Shown: positions 1-5,497, counted from the stretch's first letter. The stretch is DNA of 5,871 nucleotides from Gammaproteobacteria bacterium (GCA_027001815.1 JALTLT010000146.1:1-5871), one strand, 5' to 3'. Program-made: numbers and translations. The notes: a model not told the origin generated them from the letters alone.

Positions 1-2
1 CT

Positions 3-131
3 CGAAAAGGAAAGCCATGGAAGGTTCACCTGGTGGGTGAAAATGAAAAAATCGACTCAAATGCCATTCTACGCGATTATCATCGGATGAACGAGGAATC
101 AGGGCAATGGGAAGTCACGGATTCAGGATAA
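3..131 (+). CDS. Probable 3' end of an unrecognised gene (partial)
   Basis: Reading from base 3 gives 42 sense codons before a TAA at 129-131. The product is hydrophilic and looks protein-like, for example containing WKVHLVGENEKID and ending EESGQWEVTDSG. The start lies upstream of the window. No domain or family is recognised. Codon third positions are AT-rich, unlike the strongly GC-rich genes that follow, so this tail may come from acquired or poorly adapted DNA. A competing frame from base 1 stays open to a TGA at 88-90, so the frame assignment is uncertain. The choice rests on the longer opening and the more natural composition. Confidence 0.35.
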   Translation, partial: RKGKPWKVHLVGENEKIDSNAILRDYHRMNEESGQWEVTDSG

Positions 132-135
132 TGTA

Positions 136-172
136 AACCCTTGCCGGGTTAATAGCGGGCCGACAACCGGCC
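136..172 (+). terminator. Two small tandem hairpins after the partial gene
   Basis: AACCC (136-140) pairs with GGGTT (146-150) across a 5-nt loop. GGCCG (158-162) pairs with CGGCC (168-172), also across 5 nt. They lie between the first stop codon and hslR, where a terminator is expected, but no T-run follows either one. A terminator role is inferred from position only. Confidence 0.25.
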
Positions 173-189
173 GCGTCTTCGATCAAGCC

Positions 190-591
190 ATGACACCAAC
201 CGACGACAACGAACGCATGCGTCTCGACAAGTGGCTCTGGGCGGCGCGATTCTTCAAGAGCCGCAACCTGGCCACCGAGGCGATCAACGGGGGTAAGGTG
301 CACCTCGACGGCGCGCGGGTCAAGCCCTCCCACAGGGTGCGACCGGGCGACCGGCTGCGCATCCGTCGCGGCGAGATGGAGTGGACGGTGGATGTGGTCG
401 CCCTGGCCGCGCGACGGGGGCCGGCCAGCGAGGCGCAGAAGCTCTACCGGGAGACCGAGGCCTCGCTGGCCGCCCGCGAGAGGCAGCGGGAGGAACGGCG
501 GCTGGCCGCCGCGGCGGCGCCCCGCCCCGACCACCGTCCCGACAAGCGCGCCCGCCGGCGCATCATCCGTTTCACCCGCAAGGGAGGCTGA
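190..591 (+). CDS. hslR: Hsp15, ribosome-associated S4-domain heat-shock protein
   Basis: The product is 133 aa, the same length as E. coli Hsp15. An S4 RNA-binding domain covers about residues 10-70 and opens with the hallmark RLDKWLWAARFFKSR (11-25), followed by GGKVHLDG (34-41). The family motif RGPASEAQKLYRET follows at about 76-89, and the C-terminal tail is very basic (RPDKRARRRIIRF, 116-128), as expected for rRNA or tRNA contact. In the known family, Hsp15 binds free 50S subunits that still carry a nascent chain on tRNA and helps recycle stalled subunits after heat stress. ATG 190 is chosen because it gives the usual length. No clear Shine-Dalgarno precedes it, and Met10 (217) is an alternative that would keep the whole S4 domain. 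The stop lies 2 nt before the Nudix gene, so the two are probably co-transcribed. Confidence 0.95.
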   Translation: MTPTDDNERMRLDKWLWAARFFKSRNLATEAINGGKVHLDGARVKPSHRVRPGDRLRIRRGEMEWTVDVVALAARRGPASEAQKLYRETEASLAARERQREERRLAAAAAPRPDHRPDKRARRRIIRFTRKGG

Positions 592-593
592 CC

Positions 594-1034
594 ATGCCCC
601 GCCCCGAGACCCCCGCCCTCACCGTGGACGTGATCATCGAGATGGAGGACCGGCCCGGTCGTCCCATCGTCCTCATCGAGCGGCGCAACCCCCCTTTCGG
701 CTGGGCGATTCCGGGAGGCTTCGTGGACGTGGGCGAGAGGGTGGAGCGGGCGGCGGTGCGCGAGGCGCGGGAGGAGACCACTCTCGACGTCCGGCTGGTG
801 GCCCTGCTGGGGGTCTACTCCGATCCGGCCCGCGATCCACGCGGGCACACCGTCAGCGTGGTCTATGTGGGCCGTGCCAGGGGCGAGCCGCGGGCCGCCG
901 ACGATGCCGCCCATCTCGACCTTTTCAGTCCCGAGCACCCGCCGGCGCTCGCCTTCGACCATGATCGAATTCTCGCCGACTACCTCCGCTGGCGGCGCAC
1001 CGGCCGTCTGCCCCCGCCTGGCGGAGGGAACTGA
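594..1034 (+). CDS. Nudix (MutT-like) hydrolase, short single-domain
   Basis: The product is 146 aa. The Nudix box occupies residues 42-64: G42, E48, R56-E57, E60-E61, L64, matching GX5EX7REUXEEXGU except that the usual Gly is Thr63. The catalytic Glu residues of the REUXEE core, which bind the metal ion, are all present. Upstream, WAIPGGFVDVGE (37-48) is typical of the family. Such enzymes hydrolyse nucleoside diphosphates linked to another moiety (NDP-sugars, ADP-ribose, oxidised dNTPs, NADH); the substrate cannot be told here. ATG 594 is chosen because GGGAGG (582-587) sits at a good distance and the Nudix fold starts directly after it; a longer in-frame opening back to 381 only overlaps hslR. 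Pairing with hslR suggests a shared transcript, not a shared pathway. Confidence 0.9.
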   Translation: MPRPETPALTVDVIIEMEDRPGRPIVLIERRNPPFGWAIPGGFVDVGERVERAAVREAREETTLDVRLVALLGVYSDPARDPRGHTVSVVYVGRARGEPRAADDAAHLDLFSPEHPPALAFDHDRILADYLRWRRTGRLPPPGGGN

Positions 1035-1195
1035 GTCTGCAGGGTGATCTGCCCTCCTCTTTGCGGTATCATAACCACCTAATTTAGTCAGTTATTCGGC
1101 CGTCCGGAAGGGATCCGGCCGGATGGGGTCCATCCGCGTCCCCGTGGCCCGCCGATATGGTCGGGGCGGGGGCGCGTCAGCAGGAGAGGGGTTGC
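1035..1195 (+). promoter_or_regulatory. Intergenic leader of the ATPase/vWA operon with overlapping palindromes
   Basis: An AT-rich patch (about 1067-1096) in GC-rich surroundings is the likeliest promoter location, but no convincing -35/-10 pair is visible. Downstream are overlapping inverted repeats: CGGCCG (1097-1102) with CGGCCG (1116-1121), the 12-bp palindrome ATCCGGCCGGAT (1113-1124), and GGATGG/CCATCC (1121-1126/1130-1135). They share bases, so only some can form at once. A strong ribosome site, AGGAGAGGGG (1182-1191), decides the ATG at 1196. Confidence 0.35.
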
Positions 1196-2239
1196 ATGCG
1201 CCCGGCACAGTTGAAGATCATTCTCGACCGCGAGTTCGTCAGCACCCAGGAGGGTCATCACACCCCGGTGATGATCTGGGGGCCGCCGGGCGTGGGCAAG
1301 TCGCAGATGGTGGCCCAGGTGGGGGAGCGCCACGGGGTGCCGGTGATCGACATCCGTCTCTCCCAGATGGAACCCTCCGACCTGCGCGGCATCCCCTTCC
1401 GGGTGGGTGAACACGTGGAGTGGGCGGTTCCCGCCATGCTGCCGGACGCGGAACGGCACGGCCCGGCAGGGATCCTCTTCCTGGACGAGATCACCTCGGC
1501 GCCCCCCTCGGTCTCGGCCGCCGCCTATCAGCTCATCCTCGACCGTCGACTCGGTGCCTACCAGGTGCCGGAGGGGTGGGCGATCGTGGCTGCCGGCAAT
1601 CGTCAGGGAGATCGCGGCGTCACCTATACCATGCCGGCGCCGCTGGCCAACCGCTTCTCCCATTTCGAACTGGAGGTGAACCTGGACGACTGGGTCGCCT
1701 GGGCCTATGCCCACGACATCGATGAACGGGTGATCGGGTTTCTGCGCTTTCGGCCTGAGCTGCTGTTCGATTTCGACCCCGCCCACAATCCGGTCGCCTT
1801 CCCCTCGCCCCGCTCCTGGGAGTTCGCCCACCGCGCCCTGCAGAAGTTCGGTGACAACCCGCAGATGCTGGTGGGCGCCCTGCAGGCGTGTGTGGGGCCC
1901 GCCGCCGGTATCGAGCTGGCCGCCTTCATCGAGAACCTGGACCAGTTGCCGGACCTGGATGCGGTGGTGCGTGGCGAGGCGGTCACCATCCCCCGCGAGG
2001 TGGACCTCCAGTATGCGGTCGCCTCCGCCCTGGTAGGCCGCGCCATCCGGGCACGGGAGGGGGGCGATGGCCAGGAGGTGATCGGCCACATCCTCGATTT
2101 CGCCGGCCGTTTCCCCCAGCGGGAGATGGGGGTGATGCTGGTCTCGGATCTGCACCGGGCGATCGGCCAGGATCTCTTCTCTGTCCCGCAGTTCTCCAAC
2201 TGGGCCCAGGCGGTGGCCGACGTGATGCTCTACCAGTGA
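1196..2239 (+). CDS. MoxR-type AAA+ ATPase, partner of the downstream vWA protein
   Basis: The product is 347 aa. Walker A is GPPGVGKS (29-36), Walker B ILFLDE (93-98), the sensor-1 Asn is N135 in AAGNRQGD, and a probable arginine finger is R153 in LANRF. The C-terminal part (about 160-347) fits the helical lid and tail of MoxR ATPases. This family forms hexamers that use ATP to remodel or activate a partner with a von Willebrand A domain, as in RavA-ViaA, NorQ-NorD and CbbQ-CbbO. Here the partner is encoded 7 nt downstream. ATG 1196 is chosen over the upstream in-frame ATG 1157 because AGGAGAGGGG lies directly before it and the protein then starts close to the ATPase fold. No signal peptide or membrane segment is seen, so it is probably cytoplasmic. 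The client is unknown. Confidence 0.9.
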   Translation: MRPAQLKIILDREFVSTQEGHHTPVMIWGPPGVGKSQMVAQVGERHGVPVIDIRLSQMEPSDLRGIPFRVGEHVEWAVPAMLPDAERHGPAGILFLDEITSAPPSVSAAAYQLILDRRLGAYQVPEGWAIVAAGNRQGDRGVTYTMPAPLANRFSHFELEVNLDDWVAWAYAHDIDERVIGFLRFRPELLFDFDPAHNPVAFPSPRSWEFAHRALQKFGDNPQMLVGALQACVGPAAGIELAAFIENLDQLPDLDAVVRGEAVTIPREVDLQYAVASALVGRAIRAREGGDGQEVIGHILDFAGRFPQREMGVMLVSDLHRAIGQDLFSVPQFSNWAQAVADVMLYQ

Positions 2240-2246
2240 TCCGCCC

Positions 2247-3461
2247 ATGAGCCAGGACGTGGAGACCAAGCTGTCGGCGGCGCGCACCCGGCTGATCCTC
2301 GACAAGCCGTTCCTGGGTGCCCTGGTGCTGCGCCTGCCCATGGAGGAGGCGAAACCCTCCTGGTGCCGGACCACCGCCACCGATGCCCGCAAGTTCTACT
2401 ACAACCGGGACTACATCGCAGAGCTGAGCCTGGAGCAGACCCAGTTCATCCTCGCCCACGAGGCGCTCCACTGCGCCCTCTCCCATTTCCATCGCCGCCA
2501 GCACCGGGTCAGGCACCGCTGGGACCTGGCCTGCGACTTCGCCGTCAACCCGATTCTCGTCCAGGAGGGGCTCAAGCCCCCGCCCGACGTCCTCTACATG
2601 GATCAGTTCGACGGCCTCACGGCGGAGGAGATCTACCCAATGCTCGACGACCTGGAGCATCTCCAGACCTCCGACGAGCACATCTACGACGAGGAGAATC
2701 GGGAGGAGAGTCCCCGCTCCCAGGGGATGGGGGCCGAGCAGCGGGAACAGCAGGGAGAGGGCCAGGGGAGTGAGGCCCAACCGGACGGTCGGGGGGGTGG
2801 CGCCGACCGCCCCCCGCCGCCCGGCAAGGAGGAGTCCGACCAGCTCGCGGTACAGTGGCAGCAGCGGCTGGCCGGTGCCGCTCAGCAGGCGATGCAGGCG
2901 GGGAAGATGGGCGAGGCGCTGGCCCGGCTGGTTGACCATCTCCTGCAGCCACGCCTGCCGTGGCGCACCCTGCTGGCCCGCTACATGACCGCCCAGGCGC
3001 GGGAGGACTACAACTACACTCGCCCGTCACGTCGTGAGGGCGAGGCGATCTTTCCCAGCCTGCGCTCCAGCACCATCGACATCCTGGTGGTGATCGACAC
3101 CTCCGGTTCCATCTCCCGTCGTGAGATGACCGAGTTTGTCTCGGAGGTGGACGCCATCAAGGGGCAGGTGAACGCGCGCATCACCCTCCACGCCTGTGAC
3201 GACCGGCTGGCGGAAGAGGGGCCGTGGGTGTTCGAGAGCTGGGAGAGCCTCGAGCTTCCGGAGAGCATGCGGGGTGGTGGCGGCACCGATTTCCGTCCGG
3301 TGTTCGAGTGGCTGGAACGGGAGGGCCGTCGCCCCGATCTGCTGGTCTACTTCACCGATGCGGAGGGGACCTTCCCCCCCTTGGAGCCCCCCTGGCCGGT
3401 GATCTGGCTGGTGAAGGGGAAGAACCGGGTGCCTTGGGGGGAGCGGATCCAGCTCAACTGA
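2247..3461 (+). CDS. vWA-like metallopeptidase-like protein (DUF2201/COG3864 type)
   Basis: The product is 404 aa with three regions. Residues 1 to about 145 form a metallopeptidase-like domain with the zinc motif HEALH (71-75), preceded by LSLEQTQFIL. WDLACDFAVN (92-101) follows; its Asp residues D93 and D97 are candidate third ligands. Residues about 149-198 are a low-complexity Gln/Glu/Gly/Pro linker, probably disordered. Residues about 275-404 form a vWA-like domain with an intact metal-ion site: DTSGS (284-288), T347 in GGGGTD, and D371 in FTDAEG. Similar proteins are annotated as predicted metal-dependent peptidases and commonly sit next to a MoxR ATPase, as here. Protease activity is inferred from HExxH, not shown. 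There is no signal peptide. No good Shine-Dalgarno precedes ATG 2247, and the ATPase stop is 7 nt away, so translation is probably coupled to the upstream gene. Confidence 0.88.
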   Translation: MSQDVETKLSAARTRLILDKPFLGALVLRLPMEEAKPSWCRTTATDARKFYYNRDYIAELSLEQTQFILAHEALHCALSHFHRRQHRVRHRWDLACDFAVNPILVQEGLKPPPDVLYMDQFDGLTAEEIYPMLDDLEHLQTSDEHIYDEENREESPRSQGMGAEQREQQGEGQGSEAQPDGRGGGADRPPPPGKEESDQLAVQWQQRLAGAAQQAMQAGKMGEALARLVDHLLQPRLPWRTLLARYMTAQAREDYNYTRPSRREGEAIFPSLRSSTIDILVVIDTSGSISRREMTEFVSEVDAIKGQVNARITLHACDDRLAEEGPWVFESWESLELPESMRGGGGTDFRPVFEWLEREGRRPDLLVYFTDAEGTFPPLEPPWPVIWLVKGKNRVPWGERIQLN

Positions 3462-3467
3462 CAGGAT

Positions 3468-3498
3468 GTTGAACAAGGCCGTCCTGGCCTTGTTCAAC
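3468..3498 (-). repeat. Hairpin H1, 13-bp perfect stem; may end the vWA operon transcript
   Basis: GTTGAACAAGGCC (3468-3480) pairs perfectly with 3486-3498. The loop is GTCCT on the plus strand and AGGAC on the minus strand. It lies 7 nt after the vWA stop and could slow or end transcription from the plus strand, but no T-run follows, so it is not a classical intrinsic terminator. Confidence 0.8.
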
Positions 3499-3501
3499 GC
3501 C

Positions 3502-3530
3502 GGAAGCCGAAAATGCGATTTCCGGCTTCC
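3502..3530. repeat. Hairpin H2, 8+4-bp stem
   Basis: GGAAGCCG (3502-3509) pairs with 3523-3530. After one A/C mismatch, AAAT (3511-3514) pairs with ATTT (3518-3521) around a GCG loop. There is no GGA in either loop sense. Confidence 0.75.
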
Positions 3531-3642
3531 TCACGTTTTCAATGAGGGCAGCAGCCTGTCGGACTTTGACAGGCGGTCAGGTTCTGGTGCTTTCCGCGGG
3601 GCCCCGAGAGGCGGGAAGGCCCTCCCGTGGGACGCCGTGAAC

Positions 3643-3678
3643 CCTTTTCGGCTGTGCTGTCCTGCTTCGCCGAAAAGG
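3643..3678 (-). repeat. Hairpin H3, 10-bp stem with 16-nt loop
   Basis: CCTTTTCGGC (3643-3652) pairs perfectly with GCCGAAAAGG (3669-3678). On the minus strand the 16-nt loop contains CAGGACA. Confidence 0.75.
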
Positions 3679-3682
3679 CCGG

Positions 3683-3702
3683 CCCCGCCATCCCTGGCGG
3701 GG
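3683..3702 (-). repeat. Hairpin H4 with AGGGAT loop on the minus strand
   Basis: CCCCGCCA (3683-3690) pairs with TGGCGGGG (3695-3702). Opening the last A-T pair gives a 7-bp stem with hexaloop AGGGAT on the minus strand. The second copy is cut by the window end inside this hairpin: its left arm and AGGGA are at 5860-5871. Confidence 0.8.
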
Positions 3703-3716
3703 CGTTCGGAGAGCTT

Positions 3717-3737
3717 CCTTCGTCCACTGGACGAAGG
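3717..3737. repeat. Hairpin H5, near-continuous 10-bp palindrome
   Basis: CCTTCGTCCA (3717-3726) pairs with TGGACGAAGG (3728-3737) around a single central base. A physical loop would be ACT on the plus strand and AGT on the minus. The matching hairpin in copy 2 is at 5825-5845, unchanged. The loop contains no GGA. Confidence 0.8.
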
Positions 3738-3778
3738 TTCTCTCCTCACCCCTGGGGGCTCGTCGGCGGCCTGCGGCG

Positions 3779-3803
3779 CTGCGCGGTCCTGCTCCGCTTG
3801 CAG
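3779..3803 (-). repeat. Hairpin H6 with AGCAGGA loop on the minus strand
   Basis: CTGC plus GCGG (3779-3786) pair with CCGC (3794-3797) and GCAG (3800-3803), leaving a 2-nt bulge. The minus-strand loop is AGCAGGA. The copy 2 equivalent is at 5759-5783. Confidence 0.65.
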
Positions 3804-3808
3804 GGCCG

Positions 3809-3832
3809 GGGCTTGCCATCCGTGGCAAGCCC
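3809..3832 (-). repeat. Hairpin H7 with ACGGAT hexaloop on the minus strand
   Basis: GGGCTTGCC (3809-3817) pairs perfectly with GGCAAGCCC (3824-3832). The minus-strand hexaloop is ACGGAT. In copy 2 (plus strand, 5730-5753) the stem is identical and the loop is ACGGAG, so the single difference (3818/5744) falls in the loop and leaves ACGGA intact. Confidence 0.85.
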
Positions 3833-3841
3833 GTTCGCCGG

Positions 3842-3866
3842 GAGGAATGTCCACCGGACATTCCTC
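3842..3866. repeat. Hairpin H8, 11-bp stem with 3-nt loop
   Basis: GAGGAATGTCC (3842-3852) pairs perfectly with GGACATTCCTC (3856-3866) around ACC (GGT on the other strand). The copy 2 equivalent at 5696-5720 is identical. The loop contains no GGA, though GGA occurs in the stem. Confidence 0.85.
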
Positions 3867-3976
3867 GTTTTCCGGCTCACCCCTGCCGCCAACGCCCCCG
3901 GGAGGGCCTTCCCGCCTCTCGGGGCGGAGTGACCTTCAGCTTGAAGTCCGACAGGCTGGTGGCCTCATTGAAAACG

Positions 3977-3996
3977 GCGGTGCATCCATGCACCGC
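3977..3996 (-). repeat. Hairpin H9 with ATGGAT hexaloop on the minus strand
   Basis: GCGGTGC (3977-3983) pairs with GCACCGC (3990-3996). The minus-strand hexaloop is ATGGAT. In copy 2 (plus strand) CGGTGC (5567-5572) and GCACCG (5579-5584) enclose AGGGAT. The internal change falls on the variable N of ANGGA; a second change removes only the outermost base pair. Confidence 0.85.
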
Positions 3997-4070
3997 GGCA
4001 CAGGCTGCCGAAAAACGGTGTTTCTCAACAGGCTGCCAACGTCCGCTGGCGCGGCATGGAGGCCTTCCGC

Positions 4071-4751
4071 TCAGAGCTGACCCCAGCTCGACTTGCGGCG
4101 CCAGCGGATGCGAGTGAGCAGGATGCCGAACAGCATGCTGACGATCACCACCATGGCGCCGACCAGGAACCAGTCGCGGTTGCTGCGGTCGCGCAGGGAG
4201 TCGTTCTCCTGGCGGAGCATCTGGATCTCGCGGGTGGCCTCCAGGAGGCGCGACTTGAGCGTCTTGTTCTGCTCGTTGATTCGTACCGCATCGGCGGAGA
4301 TCCGCTTGATCTCGGCCAGTTCCCGGGCGAGTTCCTCCCTCTTGCCCTCCAGTGCCTTGCGTACCTTCTGCGCCTCGTCGCGGGCGGCGGTCGCCTCTGC
4401 CAGCGCCTCTTTCAGTTGCCGGTTCTCGGTCTCGAGTTCCGTCAGACGGCGTTCTGCCTGGGGCAGTCTCACCAGTGCCGGTGGCACCTTCACCAGATAG
4501 CGCGACAGCACCCATCCTTCGGCGCCACTGGCGGTGCGCACCCGGCTGTAGCCGCTCTCGCGGTCCACCTCCAGGACCTCCACGGCGGTGCCGCTTCGCA
4601 ACATGCGAAGGATCTGGAAACCGGTCCCCTTGCCCTTGCGCAGGGTGATCTCGAGGCGGTCCGTGACCCACGCCTTCTCCCCGGCCGTCTGGGCGAAGGC
4701 CGTGGGGGGGGTGATCAGAAGACAGAGCAGCAGGGCTGAAAAGCGTTTCAT
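4071..4751 (-). CDS. SH3-domain membrane-anchored protein, TIGR04211/YgiM type
   Basis: The product is 226 aa. Residues 1-20 are a signal peptide (basic MKR, a leucine-rich core, PTAFA before the likely cleavage site). A bacterial SH3 domain covers about 28-88 and ends with GWVLSRYLVK (79-88). A long heptad-rich, highly charged coiled coil spans about 95-190. A single hydrophobic segment (194-213) is followed by a basic tail (RWRRKSS), so the C-terminus is probably cytoplasmic and the SH3 and coiled-coil parts periplasmic. This order matches the SH3-and-anchor family that includes E. coli YgiM, whose molecular role is not well defined. SH3b domains often bind peptidoglycan or its peptides, which fits the neighbouring cell-wall amidase gene. 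ATG 4751 is chosen for the signal peptide; AAGGA lies about 10 nt upstream. The open frame runs further upstream, across ampD, but that part is not coding. Confidence 0.88.
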   Translation of the reverse strand: MKRFSALLLCLLITPPTAFAQTAGEKAWVTDRLEITLRKGKGTGFQILRMLRSGTAVEVLEVDRESGYSRVRTASGAEGWVLSRYLVKVPPALVRLPQAERRLTELETENRQLKEALAEATAARDEAQKVRKALEGKREELARELAEIKRISADAVRINEQNKTLKSRLLEATREIQMLRQENDSLRDRSNRDWFLVGAMVVIVSMLFGILLTRIRWRRKSSWGQL

Positions 4752-4895
4752 GTGCAGAGAGTCCTTGACGCCCGATCCTTGATGGAAAAGGGGATTCTGC
4801 CAGTATCGGGGCGCCGAGTGAAGCGGATCCTTGCGTGGCTGTGACCGGTTCCGCGAATCGGGGTGGTTCAGGGCGGTGCCGTTTATAATAGAGGG
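4752..4895. promoter_or_regulatory. Shared divergent promoter region of the SH3 gene and ampD
   Basis: This 144-bp spacer separates two divergent starts. On the minus strand, TTCACT (plus coordinates 4817-4822) and CAGAAT (4794-4799) are 17 bp apart and each match the sigma-70 consensus at four of six bases, giving a plausible SH3-gene promoter. On the plus strand a perfect TATAAT lies at 4884-4889, just before the ampD start. No dyad typical of a repressor site was noticed. Confidence 0.4.
4884..4889 (+). promoter_or_regulatory. Consensus -10 hexamer for ampD
   Basis: TATAAT matches the sigma-70 -10 consensus at all six positions in otherwise GC-rich DNA. No good -35 lies 16-18 bp upstream and no extended -10 TG is present. 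Transcription would start around 4895-4897, on or beside the GTG at 4896. Confidence 0.4.
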
Positions 4896-5489
4896 GTGAG
4901 TGGAGATACCCTGCAATCGACCTATCGCCTCGCCGCCGATGGCAGCCTCCTGCTCGGTGCCCGGCAGGTGGCCTCCCCCAACTGTGACGATCGGCCGGCG
5001 GGTTGCACCATCGACCTGGTGGTGCTGCACGGCATCAGTCTGCCTCCCGACGAGTATGGAGGCCCCTGGATCGACCGTCTCTTCACCAACACCCTCGCCC
5101 CCGACGCACACCCCTATTTCCGCGAGATCGAGGGGCTGGAGGTGTCGTCCCATCTGCTGATCCGCCGTGATGGCGAGGTGGTGCAGTACGTTCCCTTCCA
5201 CCGCCGGGCGTGGCACGCGGGGGCCTCTTGCTGGGAGGGGCGGGAGCGATGCAACGACTTCTCGGTGGGCATCGAACTGGAGGGGAGCGATCTCGTTCCC
5301 TACGAGGAACGGCAGTACCGGGCTCTCCACCAGGTGTTGAAGACGGTGTTGCCCGCCTGGTCTCTGACCGATCCCTCCCGGGTGGTCGGTCACTGCCACA
5401 TCGCCCCGGGGCGCAAGAGCGATCCCGGCCCCGCCTTCGACTGGCCGCGTGTGCGGCGCATGGTGGAGGAGATCGCCCGGCTCTCCTGA
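4896..5489 (+). CDS. ampD: AmpD, cytoplasmic 1,6-anhydro-N-acetylmuramyl-L-alanine amidase
   Basis: The product is 197 aa when started at GTG 4896; E. coli AmpD is 183 aa. AmpD is a zinc amidase that cuts the stem peptide from anhydro-muropeptides during peptidoglycan recycling. Its loss raises the muropeptides that induce AmpR-controlled beta-lactamase where that circuit exists. Visible family motifs are LHGISLPP with zinc ligand H45, GGPWID (55-60), RRDGEVVQYVPF (90-101), RAWHAG (104-109), NDFSVGIELEG with E127, and GHCHIAPGRKSDPGPAFDW with H166, K174 and D176. These correspond to the zinc ligands and catalytic residues known from AmpD. An upstream GTG (4863) is also in frame, but the intervening bases include the -10 site, so 4896 is preferred. 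The ribosome site is poor: AGAGGG lies almost against the GTG. No ampE follows; a repeat element does. Confidence 0.95.
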   Translation: MSGDTLQSTYRLAADGSLLLGARQVASPNCDDRPAGCTIDLVVLHGISLPPDEYGGPWIDRLFTNTLAPDAHPYFREIEGLEVSSHLLIRRDGEVVQYVPFHRRAWHAGASCWEGRERCNDFSVGIELEGSDLVPYEERQYRALHQVLKTVLPAWSLTDPSRVVGHCHIAPGRKSDPGPAFDWPRVRRMVEEIARLS

Positions 5490-5497
5490 CGGGGTGC

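Larger units (their letters stand above)
3462..4034 (-). repeat. Hairpin-array repeat element, copy 1 (apparently complete)
   Basis: This 573-bp non-coding block lies between the stops of two convergent genes. It starts right after the vWA stop and ends 36 bp before the SH3-gene stop. Its ends resemble each other in inverted orientation: CAGGATGTTGAACAA at 3462 against CAGCCTGTTGAGAAA read from the other strand at 4034. Inside, two inverted arms repeat a bipartite motif: 3534-3566 against 3944-3976, and a 27-bp perfect match 3601-3627 against 3899-3925. Between and around them are nine strong hairpins. Positions 3691-4024 are repeated in inverted orientation at 5538-5871 (324 of 334 identical, no gaps). 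The minus strand is used as reference sense because its loops carry GGA. No target-site duplication or transposase is seen. Open frames across it are treated as spurious. Confidence 0.85.

Noticed and set aside
1088..2392. A 434-codon minus-strand open frame opposite the ATPase gene
   Set aside because: It is a GC-driven shadow of the AAA+ gene, with no recognisable domain. The plus-strand gene has clear Walker motifs and a ribosome site.
3468..3498. Classical rho-independent terminator after the vWA gene
   Set aside because: The 13-bp stem is strong, but neither side is followed by a T-run, so it is listed as a hairpin with only possible terminator function.
3462..4034. CRISPR array
   Set aside because: Hairpins have unrelated stems, uneven spacing and no direct repeats with constant-length spacers.
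3462..4034. Insertion sequence with a transposase
   Set aside because: Only about 570 bp, no catalytic motifs in any frame and no target-site duplication found; at most a non-autonomous MITE-like element.
3466..4080. A 204-codon plus-strand open frame across the hairpin block
   Set aside because: It coincides with dense palindromes and inverted arms, shows no domain, and has no good ribosome site. High GC alone leaves long frames open here on both strands.
3877..4671. A minus-strand frame whose tail, VFNEATSLSDFKLKVTPP and onward, recurs from copy 2
   Set aside because: The shared peptide (also VFNEVSSLSDFNLKVTPP from the plus strand of 5449-5685) follows from the DNA repeat itself. The rest of this frame overlaps the SH3 gene in another phase, so it is not evidence of a conserved protein.
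4757..4895. Upstream extension of the SH3 protein on the minus strand beyond 4751
   Set aside because: The frame stays open because of base composition, but a signal peptide begins exactly at ATG 4751 and the extension would cross ampD.
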